A stretch of DNA of 64,000 nt from Phycisphaerales bacterium (lineage in GTDB: Bacteria > Planctomycetota > Phycisphaerae > Phycisphaerales > SM1A02), in assembly GCA_022447205.1 (NCBI GenBank), contig JAKVBQ010000003.1, positions 1 to 64,000 of the forward strand. Reading direction: 5' to 3'. The position numbers and the translations under genes were made by a program. Under the pieces are notes generated by a model. It saw nothing but the letters and a program-made list of their open reading frames with translations, was not told the DNA's origin and did no database searches. Below, in pieces: positions 45,301-53,291 of the stretch (positions within the stretch are counted from its first letter, which is position 1; each line of letters begins with the position of its first letter).

Positions 45301-46696
45301 GCATTCTGACCAGCAGGGAGTCCAGACTCGGATAGTTCCGATGGAGTTCGAGTCCGTGGCGAAGGGCTTCCTGCGATCTGTTCAGTTGCAGGAGGAGGGT
45401 GGCGAGCTGTCTTCCTGCCGATCTCGAACCGGTCCTTTCGAAGATGTCCCTGTACAGGCCGACTGCAGCATCAGCCTGTCCGCTCTTCTGCAGTTGCTCC
45501 GCCTTGATGACGAGGAGCGCCTTCTGGTTTCCGGCGAGCTCGAGGACCTCGTCTATCGCCTCGATGGATTCGCGCAGTGCCTTGATGTCCTTGGCCGTCC
45601 TTGACCTGAACGCCGCCACAGTCATCTCGTCGATCCTGCCACGGGCCGTGTCGACCTCCTTCGACCGGGTGAGGAATCGCTCGTAGACATCCTCTCCAGC
45701 GGCCTGGTCTCCGCTCAGGGCGGCAAACTCAGCTGCCTCCCTCAGGAAACCGATGTCGTCAGGAAACGCATCCGCTGCCTCGAGCGCCAGCTCGAGCCCC
45801 TCCGTGTACATGGACTGTCGCCAGATCCGATCAAGTATCGCATGGGCCACTTCGGGATTCGTGGATGCCGCTGCTTCCGCCGCTTCGAGGACTGTCGCGG
45901 ATTCCTCGGAGAGCTTCATGGATTCAAGCTGTTGCAGCAGGATCATGATGATCTCGTCATCGATCGAGGGCATCCCCGCAAGCCTGCGTGCCATTTCCTC
46001 CGCCTGCTCGATCTGGCGATTCATCCTGTAGAGCGACACCAGTGCAAGCTGGATGCCTTGGTTGTCCGGATAAGACTCCGCGAGTTCGAGGGAGGTCGCG
46101 ATCCTCCGTTCGACCGGGATGCCCTGCTCCTCATAGAGGGTGAACTCATAGAGCGGCCAGGTGCCGTTGTTCGGTTCGAGATCACGGATTCGAGCGGTCT
46201 CGGCAAGCGCCTCCTCGTATCGTCCCGAAGACCTCAGGGATGACACCCTCTTGGCGATGATGTCGATGTCGTCATCAGGGAGCCTGTCGGAGTACGTGAT
46301 CACGTTTGCGGTGTCGCCTGTCGCGATGTAGATGTTGACGAGTTCACGCAGGGCCTCTTCGTTCTTGGGGTCGAGGCTCAGTGCGTGGAGGAAGAACTTC
46401 TCCGAGGCACGGACATGCCGACCGTTCGGATCGATGTTCCTCAATCGTGACTGCCCCAGAGCGAGCGTGAGTTCGAGATCGTCCTTCTTCGTCGAGACGG
46501 CCTTGCTCAACTTGGGCAGCGCGGTCAGGTAGTCGCCTGCTTCGTACGCCTCCATGCCCTGTTCGGCGGCAAGCAGGACCTGCTGTTCACGATTCCATCT
46601 CGCGTAGAAGAATCCGCCGATCAATCCTGTCGTGATCAGGACGATCAGGATCGACAGCAGGATGAGTCTTCGTTGAACTCGCTTGTTCAGTGCCAT
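42362..46696 (-). CDS. Giant membrane-anchored TPR repeat protein of the exosortase/EPS locus
   Basis: The 1444-residue protein has a short basic N terminus, one membrane helix (about 10-32, LILLSILIVLITTGLIGGFFYA) and then an almost continuous array of TPR-type helix pairs (for example AEQGMEAYEAGDYLTALPKLSKAV and AKLGQSRLRNIDPN-like units). No enzyme motif is visible. Long TPR proteins occur in many exosortase/PEP-CTERM polysaccharide loci (PrsT type), probably as a periplasmic scaffold for polymer export. It lies 38 bases after the sugar transferase gene and 21 before rfbA. There is no lipobox, unlike the lipoprotein PrsT. Confidence 0.75.
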   Translation of the reverse strand: MALNKRVQRRLILLSILIVLITTGLIGGFFYARWNREQQVLLAAEQGMEAYEAGDYLTALPKLSKAVSTKKDDLELTLALGQSRLRNIDPNGRHVRASEKFFLHALSLDPKNEEALRELVNIYIATGDTANVITYSDRLPDDDIDIIAKRVSSLRSSGRYEEALAETARIRDLEPNNGTWPLYEFTLYEEQGIPVERRIATSLELAESYPDNQGIQLALVSLYRMNRQIEQAEEMARRLAGMPSIDDEIIMILLQQLESMKLSEESATVLEAAEAAASTNPEVAHAILDRIWRQSMYTEGLELALEAADAFPDDIGFLREAAEFAALSGDQAAGEDVYERFLTRSKEVDTARGRIDEMTVAAFRSRTAKDIKALRESIEAIDEVLELAGNQKALLVIKAEQLQKSGQADAAVGLYRDIFERTGSRSAGRQLATLLLQLNRSQEALRHGLELHRNYPSLDSLLVRMQAWIAMKRTGLDIGMVDSSFNDGSKVTDKILDTYTRSKDLIPESSARILVYLAEAAGLEGDRETIEYAIEEALNSDSVTGRELLLILAVDERNGGANGDRLLQRASDKGASSFDTTFALAERARYAGEEAAAIAIISDLGSMQHSSDAERRRSQRRLLGFLARSSSEEVLPMIRRIFDDLEDDAASARIVCSYPDIWKRSPELAMKALAQVERLLGSNSNPYRLANARRVINMAIDDESERADAIVELNEVVQASPGSVDALLLLSDMLRSGRSPDLSASASYMRKAIDAQPNQTSLYPILIQMLQQIGDRERAIQYLEKYQDVATGSAAARTRVALYVGQGDSEKAIGELTAIANESGSILDRTSLALFLARVGRVEESLEQYGLILDAEPDNRFAFDGKVILLATIGRIGEALSIVENSEEIDEHKKLSLVVELHNAASDVASALAACDVLVAEHPDKVSTWLITGRIRAANMDLAGARSAFRQALEIEPDNGVALGQLAPLLVSEPGSWPEAREMLPRLEEESPLLAEVLSLKMDASDPVTGRFDSGPEDLERALELIEKRPNAIASYHIAWTMHNAVGDDGRAIDIASTAMNRLPNEVTPPLWAFETAIASGDLEAALKFARAARARAPQGRKLQHDLRIADVAMLLDRYSDAAGSLLEYESILGDEESIALNVQGSARNGSTVPNMLRRLTMHALLGTGRADKAMSLFRELMNENPMLVTMWLSLLDELQPDDARAALTEISEILEETPEGRIEILNRTIAIAGESGDEGDRETARRMIEVLGEELPDHARSIKLARARLAENSGEDAACVVLYEELIDEYSPEEVASFDSLDALDPAARAVVQQDMLILLTALNNVAYKHASMENGDHDRGMEAIDRAIDMRVRGITAELLDTRATLLVAMGEENEALDVMKDVIRRAPNRLDFRVRTIKLFRDLGMLEEARTLAEECRQLSRIRRFKREELEKLRVLIEEID

Positions 46697-46734
46697 TTCG
46701 AAATCCGTTCGTCATTGGGCCGATCGGCCGTGCC

Positions 46735-48168
46735 TCAGCCTCGAATCAACCGCATCAGGGTGCGGGCGCAGATGCGTGCATCGAGCATGAGATTCGCCCG
46801 ATTCACGTATTCGATGTCGTACTTGATCCACTCCTGGAAATCCACGCCGGGAGCCCGGGTCCGCTTGACCTGCCAAAGGCCGGTGATTCCGGGGCGAACG
46901 CTCAGGCGCGCTTCGCGCCATGCCGGGCAGAACTGATTCTCCTTGTCGGGACTCGGCCGTGGACCGACAAGGCTCATGTCGCCGACCAGGACGTTCCAGA
47001 ACTGGGGGAGTTCATCGAGGTGGAACCGCCTGAGGAATCTTCCGATTCTCGTGATGCGAGGATCGTTCCTGATGTAGACCTGCGGTCCGTCCGCAATGTT
47101 CTGCATGCTCAGATCGGTGACCATGTCTTCCGCATTCCTGAGCATCGTCCGGAACTTCCAGCACTTGAAGTTCCGTCCGCCTCTCGCCTGTCTTTCGTGT
47201 CCGAAGAGAATCGGCCTGCCATCGTTGATCATCACTGCGGCAGCGATCCCGAGAAGTGCCGGGAAGAAGAGAACCAGCACGACCAGGGAGACGACGATGT
47301 CGATGAGACGCTTGATGATCGAATACAACGACACGCCATCCTCGACCTGCATGTCCCGTGCAGACGACCTGTAGATCTCGTCGATTTCGAGCATCCGCAG
47401 GCCCGAGGGGGTTTCCTTCCGGTACTCCTCGTCATCCTCGATGACGGCCGGGCCGATCAGCACCGAGCTCCCGGGTGCTCCGGATGTCCGGCCGATCCAG
47501 GCTGGAGGCAGTACATGCTCGTATTCGTCGACCGACGTGCCGGGAATGCCCCAGATGTCCGGACGTATCTGGACCAGTCCGTTGAGGACCAGATCCGGTT
47601 CATGCCAGCACTGGACGAGTTCGAGGATCAGTTGTCGTGCCTTCTCCCCTGCCGGGCTCCTGCAGACATGTCCTTCGGTCGAATAGTGGTCGGTCCTCGT
47701 CCAGTCGACGAATCGCCTCAGTTCCGTCCACGCCTTCCGGCGTTCCTCGCTGTCCGCCCAGATCTGTGCCAGGCTTGCTCTCCTGGTCATGAGGACCCTG
47801 CAGGTGTTGGTCGATGAGGGTCTGTAGTCACGTTCGATGCCGATGAGATCACCCTGTTCGTCCTCGACGACCCGTTCCACGTAGGGGACGATCGGTGACG
47901 TGACCTTGATCCTCGAGAGGGGTGCCCTGTTCCATGACATGGCATTGGAGAGCTTGCGGTGGTCGAAGAGGGTGCTGTGACCGGGTTCGAGCAGCATGAA
48001 GAGGTCCAACCCCTTCTGCGGCACGAATGATTCCATTCTTCGAACGCATTGGATGCCATGTGATCGCCAGTAGGCATCGTGCAGTTCATACGCATCGAAA
48101 CCCCAGACCGTCGGTGCATCACCGGTCATGATCCTCGACGACGTGTTGGCTCGGAAGATCCTGGTCAT
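46735..48168 (-). CDS. Polyprenyl-phosphate sugar transferase with an unusual soluble N-terminal module
   Basis: The C-terminal 200 residues of this 477-residue protein form the bacterial sugar transferase (WbaP/PglC type) domain. They contain a membrane helix (LIDIVVSLVVLVLFFPALLG), then FGHERQARGGRNFKCWKFRTM, RRFHLDELPQFWNVLVGDMSLVGPRP (split here as a motif region) and RPGITGLWQV. It should start repeat-unit synthesis by moving a sugar phosphate to undecaprenyl phosphate. The N-terminal 270 residues lack the usual four helices and CoA-binding-like domain. Instead they look soluble, with VWGFDAYELHDAYWRSHGIQ and a short hexapeptide-like segment. The ATG at 48168 lies 19 bases after the Wzc stop. 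Confidence 0.85.
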   Translation of the reverse strand: MTRIFRANTSSRIMTGDAPTVWGFDAYELHDAYWRSHGIQCVRRMESFVPQKGLDLFMLLEPGHSTLFDHRKLSNAMSWNRAPLSRIKVTSPIVPYVERVVEDEQGDLIGIERDYRPSSTNTCRVLMTRRASLAQIWADSEERRKAWTELRRFVDWTRTDHYSTEGHVCRSPAGEKARQLILELVQCWHEPDLVLNGLVQIRPDIWGIPGTSVDEYEHVLPPAWIGRTSGAPGSSVLIGPAVIEDDEEYRKETPSGLRMLEIDEIYRSSARDMQVEDGVSLYSIIKRLIDIVVSLVVLVLFFPALLGIAAAVMINDGRPILFGHERQARGGRNFKCWKFRTMLRNAEDMVTDLSMQNIADGPQVYIRNDPRITRIGRFLRRFHLDELPQFWNVLVGDMSLVGPRPSPDKENQFCPAWREARLSVRPGITGLWQVKRTRAPGVDFQEWIKYDIEYVNRANLMLDARICARTLMRLIRG

Positions 48169-48187
48169 CTCGCACCCACGATGGACA

Positions 48188-50422
48188 TCACGTACCGTCC
48201 GCCTTGCGCCTGGCGATCTTCTCGGTGAGGGGGTTCCGCTTCCGAATGCCGGAGGACTCTTCACGGAGGAGATCGTCGATCGACTTCGATGTCGATGAGA
48301 AGTGTCGATAGTCCGACCGATCCGCATAGTTCAGAACCACACCGAAGTACGGCGCGCCCAGATCCCGGAGCTCCTGCACGCAGCGTCGGAGGGGAAGCCT
48401 TGATCGACCCTTCCGGAGCGTCAGGAGAACCCCGTCGACCGAACTCGCGATCGGAGTCGATTCGATGGATCCGCTCAGGGGACCGGTGTCCATGATGATC
48501 ATGTCGAACTCGCCACGCAGCTGGTCGAGAAGATCACGTATCGCGCTTGCCGGCATGTGTTCGGCATTGAACGCCTCATCGGTGCCGATGGAAAGGATGC
48601 TCAGGTTCTTGCTTCCGAGCGGGATCGTGAGGTTCTCGATCGAACCGCTCTTCACGGCTTCCTTCAATCCCGGATCGTGAAGCTTCCCGAACTGATGGGA
48701 CAGCGAGCGACCGATGAAGTCGCAGTCGACGAGACATGTCCGGTGTCCGGATTCCGCATACGACCATCCGAGCAGGGTCGCCATCGTCGTCTTGCCGTCT
48801 CCCTGGAACGGGCTGGAGATCAGCATCACGAATCCACGATCATTCGAGGAGGCGCCTCCGCGCATCGACTCGATCTTGTTCCTGAGCCGATGGACGCAGC
48901 CCATGGCGATGTCAAGAGCCTCCGGATCATCCGAGGATGGACCGGTGTCCGGAACCACGCCCAGGCATTGGAACTGACTCTTGTCGGACTGGAGCTGTCG
49001 CATGGCGAACGCTCTCTGGTCGACCGAGCCAAGCAGGAAGAACAAACCGAAGACTACGACGACGGATCCGACGAAGGCCACGCCCACGATTGGGAGCCTC
49101 TTGTCCTTGTCCGGGGAAGAGGGGATCACTGCGAGCTGGGAGATCGAGATCTGTGCCTCGAGTGCGTCTTCCTCGAACTCGATACCTCTCAGACGGTCGT
49201 CGAGGACCGCGTACTCGCTGTCGAGGTCGTCGATGTTCCTCTGGAGTTCGTCGTAACGATCCCGCATGGAGTTCATCTCGTCGATCTCGGCCCGCTTGTC
49301 CGTTATCTCGACTCCGAGTTTTGCAAGCCTGGTCTGGAGCTTGTCGTAGGACTGTTCCTTGCCCGGTCCCTCGATCCACCGCTGCCTGCTCTCCGCCTTG
49401 CGAAGCTCGTAGTTCTTCTCCATGGAGTCGATGGAACTCTGGACCATTCGAACCTGTCGATGCCCCGCAGTCAGCCTCGATTTCAACTGGTCGTATTCGA
49501 TCTTCTTCCTGTTGATGTCCTCCTTGAGCGCCTTCAGGTTCGGATCGAACGCCTCCAGTTCGGTGATCTTCGGCTCGGCGATCTCCTCGCCCGTGATTTC
49601 ACGGCCTTCCTTCTCGGCGGTCTCGGTGAGCTTCTTCAGCACTTCCCTGATCAGCTTCTTCTGCTCCTCGAGTGCGACCATCTCGTTCGCGTTCTCGGTG
49701 ACGAAATTGCCGATTTCCGCGATCCCGTACTTGCTCTTCCTGAGCAGGGCCTGCTGCTGCTGCCGATTGCTCTCGGCTGCGGCGCGATTCTCCTGCTTGA
49801 ATCCCCGGATGTTCTGCTTCGTGCGGTTCAGTCTTTCCGCAGACTCCGCACCATAGAGATCGATGTAGGACTTCATGATCGAGTTCGTGATCGTGGTTGC
49901 GGCCGAGGCATCGCCATCGGAGAACTGCACGATGATCAGTTCGGTGCCTCCGTAGATCGTGGCTCGAAGCATCCCCTCGATCTGCGAGATCAGCGTGTTC
50001 CTGCCCCTGCTGTCGAGCAGAGACTTCATCTCCGGTGAATTGATGCTTCTCTCCACCACATCCGAACTCTTCAGGAGGACGATCTGGGTCTCCAGATACG
50101 TGCCGAATCCCCTCGATTCCCCCGTCTCCTCGATCTCTCCGACGGTCACTGCGTTCTTCGAGTTCCCCTTGAGGGATCCCTTCGCGGTGTAGTTGATCGG
50201 TGCCAGGTTCCAGGCGAGCAATGCCGCGATCGACCCGATGATGATGGAGGTCACTACGACCTGGACCCAGCGGCCTTCGAGCCTGTCACGGATCAGTTCA
50301 AGTGGATTGATGACGCCCGATTCCTCGTCGCCGTCGAGCGAAGACCTCGGTGACGTACCGAATGATCGCCCAGGCATGCTGGGCTGAGCGTTCTCCATAT
50401 CGTTCGGCCGGGTGCTGCTCAT
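48188..50422 (-). CDS. Wzc/GumC-type polysaccharide chain-length regulator with BY-kinase domain
   Basis: The 744-residue protein has a membrane helix near 55-75, a long coiled-coil periplasmic region (about 80-430), a second helix near 440-465 (GVAFVGSVVVVFGLFFLLG) and a C-terminal P-loop domain. The last has Walker A SSPFQGDGKTTMATLLG, Walker A' TCLVDCDF and FDMIIMDTGP. It should set polymer length and couple export. The C terminus has only isolated tyrosines (near NYADRSDYRHF), not the usual Tyr cluster, so autophosphorylation may be reduced or absent. It overlaps epsI by four bases (ATGA). Confidence 0.9.
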   Translation of the reverse strand: MSSTRPNDMENAQPSMPGRSFGTSPRSSLDGDEESGVINPLELIRDRLEGRWVQVVVTSIIIGSIAALLAWNLAPINYTAKGSLKGNSKNAVTVGEIEETGESRGFGTYLETQIVLLKSSDVVERSINSPEMKSLLDSRGRNTLISQIEGMLRATIYGGTELIIVQFSDGDASAATTITNSIMKSYIDLYGAESAERLNRTKQNIRGFKQENRAAAESNRQQQQALLRKSKYGIAEIGNFVTENANEMVALEEQKKLIREVLKKLTETAEKEGREITGEEIAEPKITELEAFDPNLKALKEDINRKKIEYDQLKSRLTAGHRQVRMVQSSIDSMEKNYELRKAESRQRWIEGPGKEQSYDKLQTRLAKLGVEITDKRAEIDEMNSMRDRYDELQRNIDDLDSEYAVLDDRLRGIEFEEDALEAQISISQLAVIPSSPDKDKRLPIVGVAFVGSVVVVFGLFFLLGSVDQRAFAMRQLQSDKSQFQCLGVVPDTGPSSDDPEALDIAMGCVHRLRNKIESMRGGASSNDRGFVMLISSPFQGDGKTTMATLLGWSYAESGHRTCLVDCDFIGRSLSHQFGKLHDPGLKEAVKSGSIENLTIPLGSKNLSILSIGTDEAFNAEHMPASAIRDLLDQLRGEFDMIIMDTGPLSGSIESTPIASSVDGVLLTLRKGRSRLPLRRCVQELRDLGAPYFGVVLNYADRSDYRHFSSTSKSIDDLLREESSGIRKRNPLTEKIARRKADGT

Positions 50423-51180
50423 TCGCTCTGTTCGCTTTCCTTCAGCTGTTCCGTGTCTTCGCCGTAGATCGGTGCAGTGAGTGCCCGGATCAGTTCCGGT
50501 GGGATCTCACTCAGCATTTCAGTGGCATGTTCGACGATCTTCGCCGTTTCCGGTGAGGCTGCAAAGACCATCTGGAGCTGTGCCACGCCTGTGGCCGAGA
50601 GGCTGCGCCCTTGCGCACTGCGTCCTTTCAGTCTTTCCATATCGGTCAACAGGGCGCCCTCCGGAAGCATGAACATGCTGATAACGGATTGTTCTTCCTC
50701 GAGACCGATGTTGCCAAAGCGCTGGAACCTGTAGAGACGCATTTCAACCGGGGTGTCGGCAAGCAACGTCCTGATAACCTCGCCCTTCTCCTCCTGCTCC
50801 GTCCATCCGGTGGCCGGATAGCAGACCGGTGGATAGTGCCCCATCATGTCCCTGAGATCCTGGCAGTGGATCAGGGCGAGCGTCACCTCGATCGGTGTTT
50901 CCAGCCGTGAGTAACGACGGCTCACCAGGGAGTTGGGATTCAGGATCTCGACGGCGGAGGTGGGAATCGGAACATCCTGTCCGATCCACATGCCGAGCTG
51001 GTACGGGAACGTCTCCATCTCCTCGGCGATGCGGACTCGATGGGCGACGATCCGGGCATCCTCGAGTGCCGGGTTGTCCAGCAGCGAGGCCCCGCCCAGG
51101 AGGACGACGATCGCCACCAGGGGAGCGTAGCGGTTCGCATGAAGTCCCATCATGCCGAGTCTCGTCGACCTCATTCTCAT
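50419..51180 (-). CDS. EpsI family exosortase-associated protein (DUF3485)
   Basis: The 253-residue protein has one N-terminal membrane segment (APLVAIVVLLGGASLLDNPA) and a periplasmic domain with the EpsI hallmark HCQDLRDMMGHYPPVCYPATGW. EpsI proteins are fused to or follow exosortases and are thought to assist them or the linked polysaccharide export. The ATG at 51180 overlaps the exosortase stop as ATGA; a second ATG two codons later is possible. The C-terminal 60 residues are acidic and variable. The frame is open far upstream, but that part is antisense to nothing and lies inside the exosortase gene. Confidence 0.85.
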   Translation of the reverse strand: MRMRSTRLGMMGLHANRYAPLVAIVVLLGGASLLDNPALEDARIVAHRVRIAEEMETFPYQLGMWIGQDVPIPTSAVEILNPNSLVSRRYSRLETPIEVTLALIHCQDLRDMMGHYPPVCYPATGWTEQEEKGEVIRTLLADTPVEMRLYRFQRFGNIGLEEEQSVISMFMLPEGALLTDMERLKGRSAQGRSLSATGVAQLQMVFAASPETAKIVEHATEMLSEIPPELIRALTAPIYGEDTEQLKESEQSE

Positions 51181-52052
51181 GATGCAAGCCTCCAGCTCAT
51201 GGTGGGTATGTCGAGCCACCTCATGAGGCGCACCGTTCCGAAGAGTATGACCAGCGCAAGCGGGAGCATGATCATGCCTCCGAACCAGTGGAAGTTGTCC
51301 GCATGGTCCGGCGAGAAGAGCGTGTAGGCGAAACTGGTGAGAACGAGTCGGAACACGTTGCACGTGAGCGCGATCAACGGCGTCAGCATGAAGAGCAGCA
51401 GCCGGGTGCCGACCCTGAACGGCATGCTGAAGACGAAGCCGTAGACGACCAGGATCAGGGCGAAGACCATCCGCATTCCATTGCACGCCTCGCCGATCGC
51501 GATCGGAACCTGTTCCTCGCCCATGAGGATCACGGCCCCCTTCTGCGTCGCGAGGACATGCGTCATGTCGAGGATGCTGATGGTCACCATCGTCGCGAAG
51601 TTCTGGAGTGGTGCGGCCAGGGCGATCCTGATGGAACCCGGTGTCGGTATCAGGAAGAAGAGGCAGATGACCGCCGGGAGGAACTGGCGAAGGACCTCGA
51701 TGCCCATCATGGTCAGCAGGCATCCGATGATCATCGTGATCGCACCACCATGCCACATGAACAGAATGTCCCGCTCGATCCCCCACCACGATGCGACTGC
51801 ACCAAGCGCGATCACCATCGGACCGATCATGCTGGGTCGGTATCGAACGAACTGGAGACGTGAACGTCGAAGCCAGAAGAGATACGCCGCCACGATCGGC
51901 GCGAAGATCGCCTGCCCGTTCTCCGGGTCCCGCAGGGCCCGGAAGACGATGTCGACCCAGGCACCCCTCGCCACCCAGATCGAGAAGATCAGGAGCAGCA
52001 GGAGCACGAGATAGTCCTGCTTCATCCAACCTCGTCGATCGGAGAAACTCAT
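51177..52052 (-). CDS. Exosortase family transpeptidase
   Basis: This 291-residue protein has about eight membrane helices and the exosortase active-site set: Cys190 and Arg194 in IGEACNGMR, Arg235 in CNVFRLVL, and a histidine in the DHADNFHWFGG segment (His250 or His255). Exosortases cut PEP-CTERM tails and probably join the protein to a surface polymer, acting on the periplasmic face of the inner membrane. Two candidate substrates lie in the window (25994 and 55929). The gene overlaps its neighbours on both sides by four bases. The subfamily within the exosortases cannot be fixed from sequence reading. Confidence 0.92.
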   Translation of the reverse strand: MSFSDRRGWMKQDYLVLLLLLIFSIWVARGAWVDIVFRALRDPENGQAIFAPIVAAYLFWLRRSRLQFVRYRPSMIGPMVIALGAVASWWGIERDILFMWHGGAITMIIGCLLTMMGIEVLRQFLPAVICLFFLIPTPGSIRIALAAPLQNFATMVTISILDMTHVLATQKGAVILMGEEQVPIAIGEACNGMRMVFALILVVYGFVFSMPFRVGTRLLLFMLTPLIALTCNVFRLVLTSFAYTLFSPDHADNFHWFGGMIMLPLALVILFGTVRLMRWLDIPTMSWRLAS

Positions 52053-53023
52053 GACCGCCCCCTTCCGGTGAACTCCGGATTGCCGAGGGGAAGACTCTTG
52101 AGGCCGGTGGCCCGGTTGTTCCAGCGTGCGTCGCCGCCGATCTCCATCGACTCGACGAGTCGGGTCCTCGTGGGCACCTGGGATTTCGCTCTGATGACGG
52201 AACGGGCGACGAGTGCGTCGGAACCGATCTGGGCTCCATCAAGGATCACGGACTGGTCGATGACCACATTCTGCCCGACCTGGACATCCTGGCCGATCAG
52301 GGTCGTCTCGGTGATGATCGCAGTCGGATCGACCTGTGCGGTCTCGTGGATCCACGGGCCACCCCTCGAGTTTCTCCGCCCCTGGCGGTCGATCTCCGTG
52401 AGATGGTTGATGTAGTCGTTCGGATTCGTGATGCGTCGAAGACTCGAGCTGATCGGTCTGACCAGGATGCGTCCTCCCGAGGAGACGACCTTCTGCGCCA
52501 GCTGTTCCTTGAGGTCGAAGAAACCGACGTCCGGAACCAGATCGAGGACTCTTCTCTTCAACAGGAAGAGGCCCGCCGGTTCCGATGTCGGGGTCCTCAT
52601 GAAGACGCCCTCGACCGAATCGTCATGCATGTCCTCGTCCATGACGGAGTCGATCTTCTCCGGTGCCAGGGAGGCACCCTCGATGACCAGGAGGTCATCA
52701 TCCATCGTGTCATCCCGCATGGCATCCGCCACGCAGCCGGCGGTGCCGCGATGTTCGTTGCGGTCGATCATCGCGCGCAGCGAACACCCTTCCCTCCGAG
52801 GCATTCGATCGATCGCTTCCTGGATCATCGACAGGTCGTCACGTCTTCCGGTCACGATCGTGATGTTCGAGATCGATCGATTCTTGTCGAGAAGTTCCAC
52901 CCAGGCGGCGAGCAGGCTCGCTGCATGAGGCATGGGCAGCAGACAGACCGGCATTCCAAAGCTGGAACGCAGGAGAGAGGGCCCGGACCCCCCTACAAGG
53001 ATGACGGCGCTTGCTGATCTCAT
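52049..53023 (-). CDS. Degenerate NDP-sugar nucleotidyltransferase-like protein with left-handed beta-helix
   Basis: The 324-residue protein starts like an NDP-sugar pyrophosphorylase (SASAVILVGGSG), but the signature GxGTRL is replaced by GSGPSLLR and the following catalytic lysine region is altered. Enzyme activity is therefore doubtful. The C-terminal part (about 235-300) has hexapeptide repeats (PTAIITETTLIGQDVQVGQN and beyond), as in nucleotidyltransferases with an acyltransferase-like beta-helix. It heads the exosortase operon and overlaps the exosortase gene by four bases. The ATG at 53023 has AGGTAGG upstream. A regulatory or scaffold role is possible. Confidence 0.75.
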   Translation of the reverse strand: MRSASAVILVGGSGPSLLRSSFGMPVCLLPMPHAASLLAAWVELLDKNRSISNITIVTGRRDDLSMIQEAIDRMPRREGCSLRAMIDRNEHRGTAGCVADAMRDDTMDDDLLVIEGASLAPEKIDSVMDEDMHDDSVEGVFMRTPTSEPAGLFLLKRRVLDLVPDVGFFDLKEQLAQKVVSSGGRILVRPISSSLRRITNPNDYINHLTEIDRQGRRNSRGGPWIHETAQVDPTAIITETTLIGQDVQVGQNVVIDQSVILDGAQIGSDALVARSVIRAKSQVPTRTRLVESMEIGGDARWNNRATGLKSLPLGNPEFTGRGRS

Positions 53024-53291
53024 GCCTACCTTTGATTTGTCGGCTAACCACCGTCTTCGCATTGGTGGAGTCCGTCTCGAAGACGAAGATCCCTCGACTC
53101 GAAGAACCGCTTCATCGGCCCCCCACATGACGCGAACATCGATTCATCAACGCAGATCCGCCCCCGATCGGCGATGGCCCCTTGGGAGCCTCCCCTAACT
53201 CCCTCATTGTACACCCGTTATGAAATGGGAAGACAGCGACGCTCAGCCGTTCCGGATCCCGACGTTATCGGTTGTTGGTGACAAGTGGATC
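53024..53291 (-). promoter_or_regulatory. Leader and promoter region of the exosortase operon
   Basis: This 268-base gap separates the glycosyltransferase gene from the exosortase operon. On the minus strand TACAAT at 53206-53211 is a good -10 box, though no clear -35 lies 16-18 bases before it. That start would give a leader of about 175 bases, long enough to hold regulatory structure. A short inverted repeat GGGAG/CTCCC lies near 53185-53195. I saw no -24/-12 sigma54 motif. Confidence 0.35.

Noticed and set aside
48557-50038. Long plus-strand frames opposite wzc, the sugar transferase (46690-47817) and the TPR gene (43208-44230)
   Set aside because: All are antisense to genes with clear motifs. 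Their products show only the reversed-codon composition.
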